From: Kineococcus mangrovi
GTDB lineage: Bacteria > Actinomycetota > Actinomycetes > Actinomycetales > Kineococcaceae
NCBI RefSeq assembly: GCF_041320705.1
Contig: NZ_JBGGTQ010000003.1
Span: 434,001 to 498,000, forward strand
Length of the DNA stretch: 64,000 bases
Direction of reading: 5' to 3'
Made by a program: the position numbers and the translations under genes
The notes under the pieces: model-generated
What the model was told of the DNA's origin: nothing
Database searches by the model: none
Seen by the model: the letters and a program-made list of their open reading frames with translations, nothing else
Shown: positions 25,486 to 32,329 of the stretch, piece after piece
Position numbering within the stretch: the first letter of the stretch is position 1
Layout: the number at the start of each line of letters is the position of its first letter

Positions 25486-25746
25486 TCAGGAGAGCTTGGC
25501 CTTCACCTCGGCGAGCGAGGGGTTGGTGGCCGCGGAGCCGTCGGGGAACAGCAGGGTCGGCACGGTCTGGTTGCCGCCGTTGACCTGCATGACGTACTCG
25601 GCCGCGTCGGGGACCTCCTCGATGTTGACCTCGGAGTAGCTGATGCCCTCGCGGTCCATCTGCGACTTCAGGCGGCGGCAGTACCCGCACCACGTCGTCG
25701 TGAACATGGTGACGCTGCCGGCCGCCGGGGCCTCGATCGTGGACAC
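25486..25746 (-). CDS. mrx1: Mycoredoxin (mycothiol-dependent glutaredoxin-like protein)
   Basis: An 86-residue thioredoxin-fold protein. The active site reads TTTWCGYCRRLK, the CGYC of mycoredoxin-1, followed by the cis-Pro segment NQTVPTLLFPDG. Mycoredoxin reduces mycothiol mixed disulfides on proteins in actinobacteria, so this organism should make mycothiol. GTG start at 25746 with a GAAGGAG ribosome site 9 nt upstream. It precedes the kinase-like gene by 5 nt and is divergent from uvrD2. The same mrx1/uvrD2/nudC grouping is known in Mycobacterium. Confidence 0.92.
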   Translation of the reverse strand: MSTIEAPAAGSVTMFTTTWCGYCRRLKSQMDREGISYSEVNIEEVPDAAEYVMQVNGGNQTVPTLLFPDGSAATNPSLAEVKAKLS

Positions 25747-25945
25747 GTCGTCCCGCTCCTTCGCTCGTCCTCACCACGGGTTGTGGATCGCTGACGCCTC
25801 CTGCAACGGCGGCGCCCACCCGCATCTTCCCCGGTCCTGCCCCGCCGGGCCCGCCGGGCGACCGCGTCCGGTCCGACCCCCCGTCCACAACGCGCCGCCC
25901 CGGGTGCGGCGGAGCACCCGCGCCGTGGGGGAAGATGCCCGGGCG

Positions 25946-28057
25946 ATGACGGACGTGACGACGACCCCGACGACCCCGAGGACCCACCAGGACGCCGACG
26001 GCGTGCTCGAGGGGCTGGACCCCGAGCAGCGCCAGGTGGCCACGACGCTCGACGGGCCGGTCTGCGTGCTGGCCGGGGCCGGGACGGGCAAGACGCGGGC
26101 CATCACCCACCGCATCGCCTACGGCGTGCACTCCGGCGCCTACGTCCCCAACCGCGTGCTGGCGGTGACGTTCACCGCGCGGGCGGCGGGGGAGATGCGC
26201 ACCCGGCTGCGCGACCTGGGCGTGGCGGGCGTCCAGGCCCGCACGTTCCACGCCGCCGCCCTGCGCCAGCTGCAGTTCTTCTGGCCGCAGTCGATCGGCG
26301 GCACGCTGCCGAACCTCGTCGAGCACAAGGCGCCGCTGGTCGCCGACGCGTGCCACCGCCTGCGCATCCAGGCCGACCGGGCCCGCGTGCGCGACCTGTC
26401 GGCCGAGGTCGAGTGGACCAAGGTCATGCTCGTCGACCCCGACGACTACGTGCGGTCGGCGACGGCGGCCGGCCGTGGGGAGCCGGGCGGGCTGGACCTG
26501 GCGACCGTGGCCCGGCTCGTGCGGACCTACGAGGACGTCAAGACCGACCGCGCCGTCATCGACTTCGAGGACGTCCTGCTGCTGACGGCGGGCATCCTCG
26601 ACGAGCGGCCGGACGTCGCCGCGACCGTCCGAGAGCAGTACCGCCACTTCGTCGTCGACGAGTACCAGGACGTCTCGCCGCTGCAGCAGCGGCTGCTGGA
26701 CCTGTGGCTCGGCGGCCGGCAGGACCTGTGCGTCGTCGGCGACGCCAGCCAGACGATCTACTCCTTCGCGGGCGCCACGCCCGAGCACCTGCTCGACTTC
26801 CCGCGCCGCCACCCCGGCGCGACCGTCGTGCGTCTCGTGCGCGACTACCGCTCCACCCCGGAGGTCGTGCAGCTGGCGAACTCCGTGCTGTCCCAGGCCA
26901 CGGGCCTGCACGCCCGCGCCCGCCTCGAACTCATCGCCCAGCGCCCCTCCGGCCCGCCGCCGTCGTTCACGGCCTACGACGACGACGTGGCCGAGGCGTC
27001 CGGGGTCGCCGCGCGCATCGCCGCGGAGATCCGCGCCGGCCGGTCGGCCAAGGACGTCGCGGTCCTGTTCCGCACCAACGGGCAGTCGCAGGCGCTGGAG
27101 TCGGCGCTCGCCGACGCCGGCGTCGGGTACGTCGTCCGGGGTGGGGAGCGGTTCTTCTCCCGCAAGGAGGTGCGCGACGCCGTCGTGCTGCTGCGCGGGG
27201 CTGCTCGGTCCGCGCTGCCGGGGCACGACCTGGGGGAGGAGACCCGCGCGGTGCTCGGCTCGGCCGGCTGGTCCTCGACCGCGCCGACGGCGGGCGGAGC
27301 GACCCGCGAGCGCTGGGAGTCGTTGCAGGCCCTCGTGGTCCTGGCCGACGAGCTCGCGCAGAAGCGGCCCGGTGCGACCGTGGCCGACCTCGTCGACGAG
27401 CTCGTCGAACGCAGCCAGGCCCAGCACGCCCCGACCGTCGACGGCGTGACGCTCGCCTCCTTCCACGCGGCCAAGGGCCTGGAATGGGACGTCGTCCACC
27501 TCGTGGGCGTCAGCGAGGGTCTGCTGCCCATCTCCTTCGCCGAGACGCCGGAGGACGTCGAGGAGGAGCGCCGACTGCTGTACGTCGGCATCACCCGGGC
27601 CCGCGAGGGGATCCACCTGTCGTGGGCCGGGGCGCGGACCCCCGGGGGCCGCGCGACCCGCAAACCCTCCCGGTTCCTCGACGCGGTCCGCCCGCAAGCG
27701 GCCCCGGCCGGTCGCCGCCCCGCCGGTGGCGGATCGTCCAAGCCGCGCAGTTCCGGGCCCATGACGTGCCGCGTCTGCGGCGGCGCGCTGAGCGTGGCGG
27801 TGGACCGCAAGCTGCGCCGGCACGCCGACTGCCCCGCCAGCTACGACGAGGCGGTGTTCGAGAGGCTGCGCGAGTGGCGCAGCGCCACCGCCAGGGCCGC
27901 CGAGGTCCCCGCCTACGTCGTCTTCACCGACGCCACCCTCATGGCCATCGCCGAGGCCGTGCCCGCCAGCACGGCCGAGCTGTCGCGCATCGGGGGCGTC
28001 GGTCCGTCCAAGCTGGAGAAGTACGGCGACGACGTCCTCGGGGTCATCGCCGGTTGA
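25946..28057 (+). CDS. uvrD2: UvrD2-type SF1 DNA helicase
   Basis: A 703-residue 3'-5' DNA helicase. Motifs: LAGAGTGKTRAI (K49), VTFTARAAGEM, VVDEYQDVS (D238, E239), VGDASQTIYSFAGA, LASFHAAKGLEWDVVHLVG and YVGITRAR. After the motor comes a small zinc-type motif C608xxC611 with H626xxC629, then a C-terminal HRDC domain (about residues 635-703). This motor-cysteine motif-HRDC layout is specific to actinobacterial UvrD2, where the cysteine module matters for unwinding. The ATG at 25946 follows a GAAGAT box by 9 nt. An in-frame extension upstream overlaps mrx1 and is rejected. Confidence 0.93.
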   Translation: MTDVTTTPTTPRTHQDADGVLEGLDPEQRQVATTLDGPVCVLAGAGTGKTRAITHRIAYGVHSGAYVPNRVLAVTFTARAAGEMRTRLRDLGVAGVQARTFHAAALRQLQFFWPQSIGGTLPNLVEHKAPLVADACHRLRIQADRARVRDLSAEVEWTKVMLVDPDDYVRSATAAGRGEPGGLDLATVARLVRTYEDVKTDRAVIDFEDVLLLTAGILDERPDVAATVREQYRHFVVDEYQDVSPLQQRLLDLWLGGRQDLCVVGDASQTIYSFAGATPEHLLDFPRRHPGATVVRLVRDYRSTPEVVQLANSVLSQATGLHARARLELIAQRPSGPPPSFTAYDDDVAEASGVAARIAAEIRAGRSAKDVAVLFRTNGQSQALESALADAGVGYVVRGGERFFSRKEVRDAVVLLRGAARSALPGHDLGEETRAVLGSAGWSSTAPTAGGATRERWESLQALVVLADELAQKRPGATVADLVDELVERSQAQHAPTVDGVTLASFHAAKGLEWDVVHLVGVSEGLLPISFAETPEDVEEERRLLYVGITRAREGIHLSWAGARTPGGRATRKPSRFLDAVRPQAAPAGRRPAGGGSSKPRSSGPMTCRVCGGALSVAVDRKLRRHADCPASYDEAVFERLREWRSATARAAEVPAYVVFTDATLMAIAEAVPASTAELSRIGGVGPSKLEKYGDDVLGVIAG

Positions 28058-28061
28058 CCGC

Positions 28062-28090
28062 CCTGACCCGTTGCGCGGCAACGGGTCAGG
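28062..28090 (+). terminator. Terminator hairpin after uvrD2
   Basis: A perfect 13-bp stem CCTGACCCGTTGC / GCAACGGGTCAGG with a 3-nt loop starts 4 nt after the uvrD2 stop. It separates uvrD2 from the whiB7 transcription unit. Confidence 0.8.
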
Positions 28091-28132
28091 AGGTGGTTGA
28101 ACGCGGTCGGGAAACTCGGTCGGACGACGCGC

Positions 28133-28173
28133 GGAAAAAGGCGTTGTCGTCCTCGCGCGGGTACCCCTAGAGT
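28133..28173 (+). promoter_or_regulatory. whiB7 promoter with WhiB7-type AT-rich element
   Basis: An A-rich patch GGAAAAAGGC (28133-28142) sits directly upstream of a -35 TTGTCG (28144-28149). After an 18-bp spacer comes a -10 TAGAGT (28168-28173). In Mycobacterium and Streptomyces, WhiB7/WblC autoactivates its own gene through an AT-rich motif just upstream of the -35, so this arrangement suggests positive autoregulation. The transcript should begin near 28180, over 500 nt before the whiB7 start. Confidence 0.7.
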
Positions 28174-28235
28174 CAGGATCACCACAGCGCGGCCACTCCG
28201 GTCCGCGCGGCTGCGCACGAGAGGAGGGCGGAACC

Positions 28236-28502
28236 GTGGGCACCACCACGAACACCACGCAGATCGCGACGACGCGGATCTCGCCGATCACCGCCCTCGT
28301 CGCCACCGTGCCCGTCCGCGTCTGCGCGCCGGCCGTCGGTTGCTCCCCGTGGGAGCGCAGCCACGCCTCCACCCCGGTCGTCTCCACGGGTGGAGTGCGC
28401 CTGCTGCCGGTCGGCGATGGTCGGCTGCGCGACGCCATGGGTGCCTACGGCGCCTCCCTCTTCCCGTCCGCGGGACCCTCGACCTCGAGTCCACCGGTCT
28501 AG
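28236..28502 (+). CDS. whiB7 leader ORF (upstream ORF)
   Basis: An 88-codon ORF with a strong ribosome site (GAGGAGGG, 7 nt before the GTG). It begins MGTTTNTTQIATTRISPITAL, is rich in Thr, Ser and Pro, and ends with TAG at 28500-28502, 21 nt before the attenuator stem. Leader ORFs ahead of whiB7/wblC are known to couple ribosome stalling by antibiotics to read-through of a terminator. The peptide itself probably has no independent function. A short hairpin (CCGGTC / GACCGG) overlaps the stop codon. Confidence 0.65.
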   Translation: MGTTTNTTQIATTRISPITALVATVPVRVCAPAVGCSPWERSHASTPVVSTGGVRLLPVGDGRLRDAMGAYGASLFPSAGPSTSSPPV

Positions 28503-28523
28503 TTCTTCGACCGGCAGCCTCCT

Positions 28524-28562
28524 GGCCGCGGATCCCGACACCTCGGGTCCGCGGCCATTTTG
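28524..28562 (+). terminator. whiB7 attenuator (intrinsic terminator)
   Basis: The stem GGCCGCGGA (28524-28532) pairs with TCCGCGGCC (28548-28556), with an inner CCCGA/TCGGG helix, a single bulged T and a CACC loop. It is followed by ATTTTG, one of very few T-runs in this window. It lies between the leader ORF and whiB7, so it should stop transcription unless leader translation is disturbed. Confidence 0.8.
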
Positions 28563-28701
28563 CGTTCGTGGGCTCTTCGACGCCGAACCACCACCGCCGG
28601 AGAAACAGTTGAACACCCAGCCCACGACCCGTCGGACCCGACCGAGCACCCGCACCGACCGCACCACCGGAAACACCGGACGAGAGAGGGAGGTGAGCGG
28701 C

Positions 28702-28959
28702 GTGACCCGCCGCCACACGCCGGACCCGCTGCCCTGCCGCCGCTTCGACTCCGAGCTCTGGTTTGCCGAGAAGCCCGACGACGTCGAGCTCGCCAAGTCG
28801 CTGTGCCAGGAGTGCCCGCTCGTGAACGCCTGCCTCGCAGGCGCTCTGGAGCGCGCAGAGCCCTGGGGCGTCTGGGGCGGCCAGCTCGTGCTCGCCGGGG
28901 TCGTCGTCCCCCGCAAGCGCCCGCGCGGCCGTCCCCGCAAGCACCCCGTCGCCGCCTGA
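28702..28959 (+). CDS. whiB7: WhiB7 (WblC) redox-sensing transcription factor
   Basis: An 85-residue WhiB-family Fe-S regulator that activates intrinsic antibiotic resistance genes together with the primary sigma factor. The four cluster cysteines are C12, C35, C38 and C44. The turn EPWGVWGG follows, and the C-terminus carries the AT-hook RGRPRK that distinguishes WhiB7 from other WhiB proteins. GTG at 28702 is favoured because GGGAGGTGAG lies 4 nt upstream. A GTG three codons earlier is possible. Placement next to uvrD2 matches Mycobacterium. Expression should be controlled by the leader ORF and terminator described upstream. Confidence 0.93.
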   Translation: MTRRHTPDPLPCRRFDSELWFAEKPDDVELAKSLCQECPLVNACLAGALERAEPWGVWGGQLVLAGVVVPRKRPRGRPRKHPVAA

Positions 28960-28997
28960 GCGGACGGGCACCCCACGTGAGACCACCAGGAGTCGCC

Positions 28998-29207
28998 ATG
29001 TCGTACGTCGAAGAACAACTGCTCCGGGAACGGTTGGCCACCGCCCACCGCGACGCCGCCCGGATCCGGGCCGCCCGCGTGCTGCGGGCCCGCCGGCGGG
29101 CCGAGGTCGCCGCCCGCCGGGCCCTCGTCCTCGCGGTCCGCGCCGACCGCGCGGCCGAGCTCGCCGAGGACCTCGTCGCCCCGGACCGGGGGCTCCTCGC
29201 CGTCTGA
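28998..29207 (+). CDS. Small Arg/Ala-rich helical protein
   Basis: A 69-residue basic protein (MSYVEEQLLRERLATAH, then alternating Arg/Ala helices) with an ATG preceded by CCAGGAG. It lies 38 bp after whiB7 in the same direction, so it may be co-transcribed under WhiB7 control. I recognise no family. The long amphipathic Arg/Ala helix suggests nucleic acid or ribosome contact, which is inference only. Confidence 0.6.
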   Translation: MSYVEEQLLRERLATAHRDAARIRAARVLRARRRAEVAARRALVLAVRADRAAELAEDLVAPDRGLLAV

Positions 29208-29222
29208 GGGAGGTCCTCGCCG

Positions 29223-30008
29223 TCACGGGACCGGCAGGTCCACGCACCCGCAGGCCGGGTGCGGCCGCCACCAGCGGTACCGCACCCGGCCCTCGGGCAG
29301 CAGCAGCTCCAGCGTCGCCCCGACCGCGGCGGCCCGGCCGCCGTCGAGGTGCGCGAGCACCTGCAGCGCGACGAGCCCGGCCAGCACCGAGACGGTGGCC
29401 GCGTCCACCGGCCGCGGGGGAGCGAGGGCCAGGCCGGTGCGCACCGCGGGCCACAGCGGGTCGCCGTCGGTGCGCCACCGGTCCAGGCAGCGCAGGCACG
29501 CCGACCGCCCGGGCAGCACGAGCGGACCCACCAGGGCGTCGGTGTCGCGCAGCACCACCGACAGGTGGGGCACGCCGTCGGCCTGCACCCCGTCGGCCGC
29601 CACCGGGTCGGCCGCGTGCTCGGCGACGAGCACGAGCAGGTCCGCCGGTGCGCGCGAGGTCGTCGTCCCCGGCACCGGCCGGTCGCACAGCAGCTGCCCC
29701 ACGCCCGCCGCGGACAGGAGCGGCACGAGCGAGTCGACGGTCGCCGCCGACCCCGCGAGCGCCACGCAGGCCCGTCGCCGCCGGAGGGCCCGGGCCGCGG
29801 GAGCCGGTCCCGACGGGTCGTAGGCGGCCCAGGCCAGCACCTCGTCCGCGGGTTCCGCGCGCGGTGCGGGCGCCGGGGCCAACCGGTCGGCGGGGGCGAG
29901 GACCGCCGACCGGGGGGAGGCGCCGACCTGCACCAGGCCGTCGGGGCGCCGGACCACGGGGGCCCGGGGCGGGACGGTCAGGACCGGCGGGGCGGGGTGG
30001 TCGGGCAC
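29223..30008 (-). CDS. ThiF/E1-like protein related to TOMM cyclodehydratase partners
   Basis: A 261-residue protein. The clearest signature is SACLRCLDRWRTDGDPLWPAV, which I know from ThiF-like E1/leader-binding proteins of thiazole/oxazole-modified microcin (TOMM) pathways (CLRCLDLHR...DPAWP). A preceding segment (CVALAGSAATVDSLVPLLSAAGVG) looks like a degraded Rossmann start. Two more cysteines sit at the C-terminus (HPACGCVDLPVP). No YcaO, dehydrogenase or precursor peptide lies nearby. A ThiF-like gene also lies near uvrD2/whiB7 in mycobacteria. It is probably a conserved housekeeping relative rather than part of a natural-product cluster. GTG start at 30008. Confidence 0.7.
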   Translation of the reverse strand: MPDHPAPPVLTVPPRAPVVRRPDGLVQVGASPRSAVLAPADRLAPAPAPRAEPADEVLAWAAYDPSGPAPAARALRRRRACVALAGSAATVDSLVPLLSAAGVGQLLCDRPVPGTTTSRAPADLLVLVAEHAADPVAADGVQADGVPHLSVVLRDTDALVGPLVLPGRSACLRCLDRWRTDGDPLWPAVRTGLALAPPRPVDAATVSVLAGLVALQVLAHLDGGRAAAVGATLELLLPEGRVRYRWWRPHPACGCVDLPVP

Positions 30009-30117
30009 GCGGCCACTGTGCCGCAGCGGGCGCACCGGCCCCGGTCGTCGTCCACAGGGGGCGCACCCCCGGCGGGGGCCCGCGGCCAGACCCGGGGGTC
30101 ACGGCCGCGGGCGCCGG

Positions 30118-30276
30118 TCAGCTCGCCTTGCCGAGGATGCGGTTGAGGTTGGTCCCGCAGACGGGGCAGGTGCCCTTGGCCATGCGGCGGCCGTTGGTCT
30201 CCACGACCTGCCCCTCGGCCTCGCGCTTCTCCTTGCACTTCACGCAGTAGAACTCGCCGCTCCAGGTGTCGGCCAT
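30118..30276 (-). CDS. DUF5679 small zinc-ribbon protein
   Basis: A 52-residue protein starting MADTWSGEFYCVKCKEKREA and ending NLNRILGKAS. Two CxxC pairs (CVKC and CPVC) form a rubredoxin-like zinc ribbon typical of DUF5679. ATG at 30276 is preceded by AGAGGAG. Function is unknown. In other actinobacteria this protein is often encoded beside the same ThiF-like or protease genes. It was found by direct translation because the ORF is very short. Confidence 0.85.
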   Translation of the reverse strand: MADTWSGEFYCVKCKEKREAEGQVVETNGRRMAKGTCPVCGTNLNRILGKAS

Positions 30277-30476
30277 GTCCACTCCTCTGTGTCGGTCCCG
30301 AGCCGGTGCGGTCCGGGGACGGCCGGTCCACGGTGGTGGGCCGTGCTGCCGTCGGCTGCTGTCGGCATGGTGCCCCGTCCGTCACCGTGGGGCGCGGCGG
30401 CACGCCCGGGTGCCGCGTCCCGACACGACGCGTGCACCGGTGATCACGAGACGGCCCGTCGCGGGGGTGCAGAGGG

Positions 30477-30482
30477 TAGCCT
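30477..30482 (+). promoter_or_regulatory. -10 box of the YgjP-like protease (leaderless)
   Basis: TAGCCT followed by 7 nt and the GTG start at 30490. Confidence 0.55.
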
Positions 30483-30489
30483 GCCGGGG

Positions 30490-31194
30490 GTGAGGGCTCA
30501 CCAGGAGGGTGCAGCGGTCCTCGGTCCGGCGTCCACCGACGTGGACGGGTCCGGGCTCGAGGCCTCGCGCGCTGCCCTGGAGCGCGAGCTGCCGGACGAG
30601 TCCGTCGTGGACCTGCGCGACGTCGACGTGCGCCGCAGCCGGCGCCGCACCCGCACGGTCTCGGCCTACCGCGACGGCGACCGCACGGTCGTCCTCATCC
30701 CGGCCCGGTTCAGCTCCCTCGAGGAGCGCGAGTGGGTCCAGCGCATGGTGACGCGGCTGGAGGCCGCCGACCGGCGCCGCAACCCCCTCGACGGGGACCT
30801 GCTGGACCGGGCGCGCGAGCTGTCCCGCCGTCACCTCGACGGCCTCGCCCGACCGCAGTCGGTGACGTGGGTCGACAACCAGCACCACCGCTGGGGGTCG
30901 TGCACCCCGGCCGACGCGAGCATCCGGTTGTCGAGCCGGCTGCAGGGGATGCCCGGCTGGGTCCTCGACTACGTCCTCCTGCACGAGCTGGCCCACCTGC
31001 TCGTGCCCACGCACTCGCGGCAGTTCTGGGGGCTGCTGGAGTCCTACCCCCGCACCGAGCGGGCTCGCGGTTTCCTCGCGGGGATCGACCACGCCACCGG
31101 CCACGAGGGGCCGGGGCACCACGACCGCGACGACGAGGTCGACGAGCACGAGTTCGACGGTGGCGCCCCCGACGTGCTGCCGACGACCGGCTGA
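30490..31194 (+). CDS. YgjP/WLM-like M48-type metallopeptidase
   Basis: A 234-residue protein of the YgjP (DUF45) family. The zinc-binding motif is LLHELAHLLVPTHS with H165, E166, H169 and a further H175. Just before it is the family hallmark HHRWGSCTPAD. The C-terminus is a His/Asp/Glu-rich tail (GHHDRDDEVDEHEFDGG) that could bind metals. No signal peptide or membrane helix is visible, so it is cytosolic. Peptidase activity is expected from the motif, but natural substrates of this family are unknown to me. The GTG start is leaderless, and the long frame upstream is rejected. Confidence 0.85.
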   Translation: MRAHQEGAAVLGPASTDVDGSGLEASRAALERELPDESVVDLRDVDVRRSRRRTRTVSAYRDGDRTVVLIPARFSSLEEREWVQRMVTRLEAADRRRNPLDGDLLDRARELSRRHLDGLARPQSVTWVDNQHHRWGSCTPADASIRLSSRLQGMPGWVLDYVLLHELAHLLVPTHSRQFWGLLESYPRTERARGFLAGIDHATGHEGPGHHDRDDEVDEHEFDGGAPDVLPTTG

Positions 31195-31498
31195 CCGCCC
31201 TCCCCACCGCCGGGAGACCACGTCGCGACGCGCCGCTGGAGCGGCACGTTCCACCCCGCTCCTTCGCGGTGGACGGGTCGCAACGCACCACTTCCGCGGT
31301 GCGGCACGTTCCTGTGCGGCGCACCGGCGATCCCACGGTCATCCCGCGGCGCGTGCTGGGCACGGTCGTCCCGCCGCCCGCACCGGTCGGTCCAGGGCAC
31401 GACGGTGCTCGGTCCTGGCGCGGGCCGCGCCTGCGCGAGCTCGGCAACCCCGGCCCGACAGGAGCGCCGCTGCCCGGCGCGGTCGTTCCACGCCCCCG
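31195..31498. other. Gene-free 304-bp stretch with a 12-bp direct repeat
   Basis: No convincing gene on either strand. GCGGCACGTTCC occurs at 31241-31252 and again 60 bp later at 31301-31312. The segment lies between the stop of the YgjP-like gene (+) and the stop of the response regulator (-), so it is not an obvious promoter region. I see no clear terminator. Confidence 0.6.
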
Positions 31499-32197
31499 TC
31501 AGAGGAGGTCACCGTCGCGGGCCAAGACGCCCAGCTGCACCCGGCTGCTCATGTCCAACCGCGACAGCAGGCGGGAGACCTGCGCCTTGACCGAGGCGGG
31601 GGTCACCTCCAGCTCGCGGGCGATCTGAGCGTTGGATAACCCCCGGCCCACAGCCACCACGATGGAACGTTCTCGTTCGTTCAGCTGCTGCACGAGCGTG
31701 CTCGCCGCGGCGTCACCGGGACGGTTGGTGACTCGTTCGATGAGCAGCTGCGTCACGGCCGGTGAGAGCACCGGAGACCCCTGGGCGGCGGCGCGGACGG
31801 CGGCGACGATGTCGGACGGGGGCGTGTCCTTGAGCAGGAACCCGGTCGCCCCGGCCCGCAGAGCCCGCAGCAGGTGCTCGTCGGTGTCGAACGTCGTCAG
31901 CACCACGATCGCCGGCGGTCGTGCCGGGGACCGACCCCCCTCCGGGGTCGCGTCGGGTCCACCGCGCGCCGTGCCCGCGGGGCCCAACAGCACCTCGGTC
32001 GCCTCGAGCCCGTCCATCTCCGGCATGCGCAGGTCCATGAGGACGACGTCCGGCTGCAGCTCACGCACCAGGCGAACCGCCTGCGCGCCGTTGTCGGCCG
32101 CCCCGACGACCTGCACGTCCTCGGCGCCGTCGAGGACCAGGCGCAGGGCCGAACGGACGAGGGAGTCGTCATCGACGACCAGGACCGAGACGGGCAC
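31499..32197 (-). CDS. NarL/FixJ-type response regulator
   Basis: A 232-residue response regulator. The receiver has D9-D10-D11, the phospho-acceptor D55 in VVLMDLRMPEMDG, a Thr in LTTFD and Lys in GFLLKDTPP. The C-terminal LuxR helix-turn-helix is LNERERSIVVAVGRGLSNAQ followed by IARELEVTPASVKAQVSRLL. An extra Gly/Pro-rich insert of about 20 residues (GPAGTARGGPDATPEGG and on) separates helix 3 from strand 4 of the receiver. GTG at 32197 was chosen because VSVLVVDDD is the expected start. It follows its cognate kinase gene by 132 nt. Confidence 0.88.
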   Translation of the reverse strand: MPVSVLVVDDDSLVRSALRLVLDGAEDVQVVGAADNGAQAVRLVRELQPDVVLMDLRMPEMDGLEATEVLLGPAGTARGGPDATPEGGRSPARPPAIVVLTTFDTDEHLLRALRAGATGFLLKDTPPSDIVAAVRAAAQGSPVLSPAVTQLLIERVTNRPGDAAASTLVQQLNERERSIVVAVGRGLSNAQIARELEVTPASVKAQVSRLLSRLDMSSRVQLGVLARDGDLL

Positions 32198-32329
32198 GGG
32201 GCACCGACCTTTCGTGAACGGGGCGATCGTCACCGTGGACGGCGGTGACGGTCCGGGACGGTGGTGTCGGGAGGACGGGAACGGTGCGCGCGTGCCGTGG
32301 TGGCCGCGCCGCGGGTGCGGTTCGGGGCT

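Noticed and set aside
24848-28438. A 1196-codon minus-strand frame across mrx1 and uvrD2
   Set aside because: Only its last 211 codons (24848-25480) look like a protein. The rest is antisense to UvrD2, whose helicase motifs are intact.
29223-30008. Considered a thiopeptide/TOMM natural-product cluster
   Set aside because: No YcaO, precursor peptide, dehydrogenase or transporter in the area. Only the E1-like protein is present.
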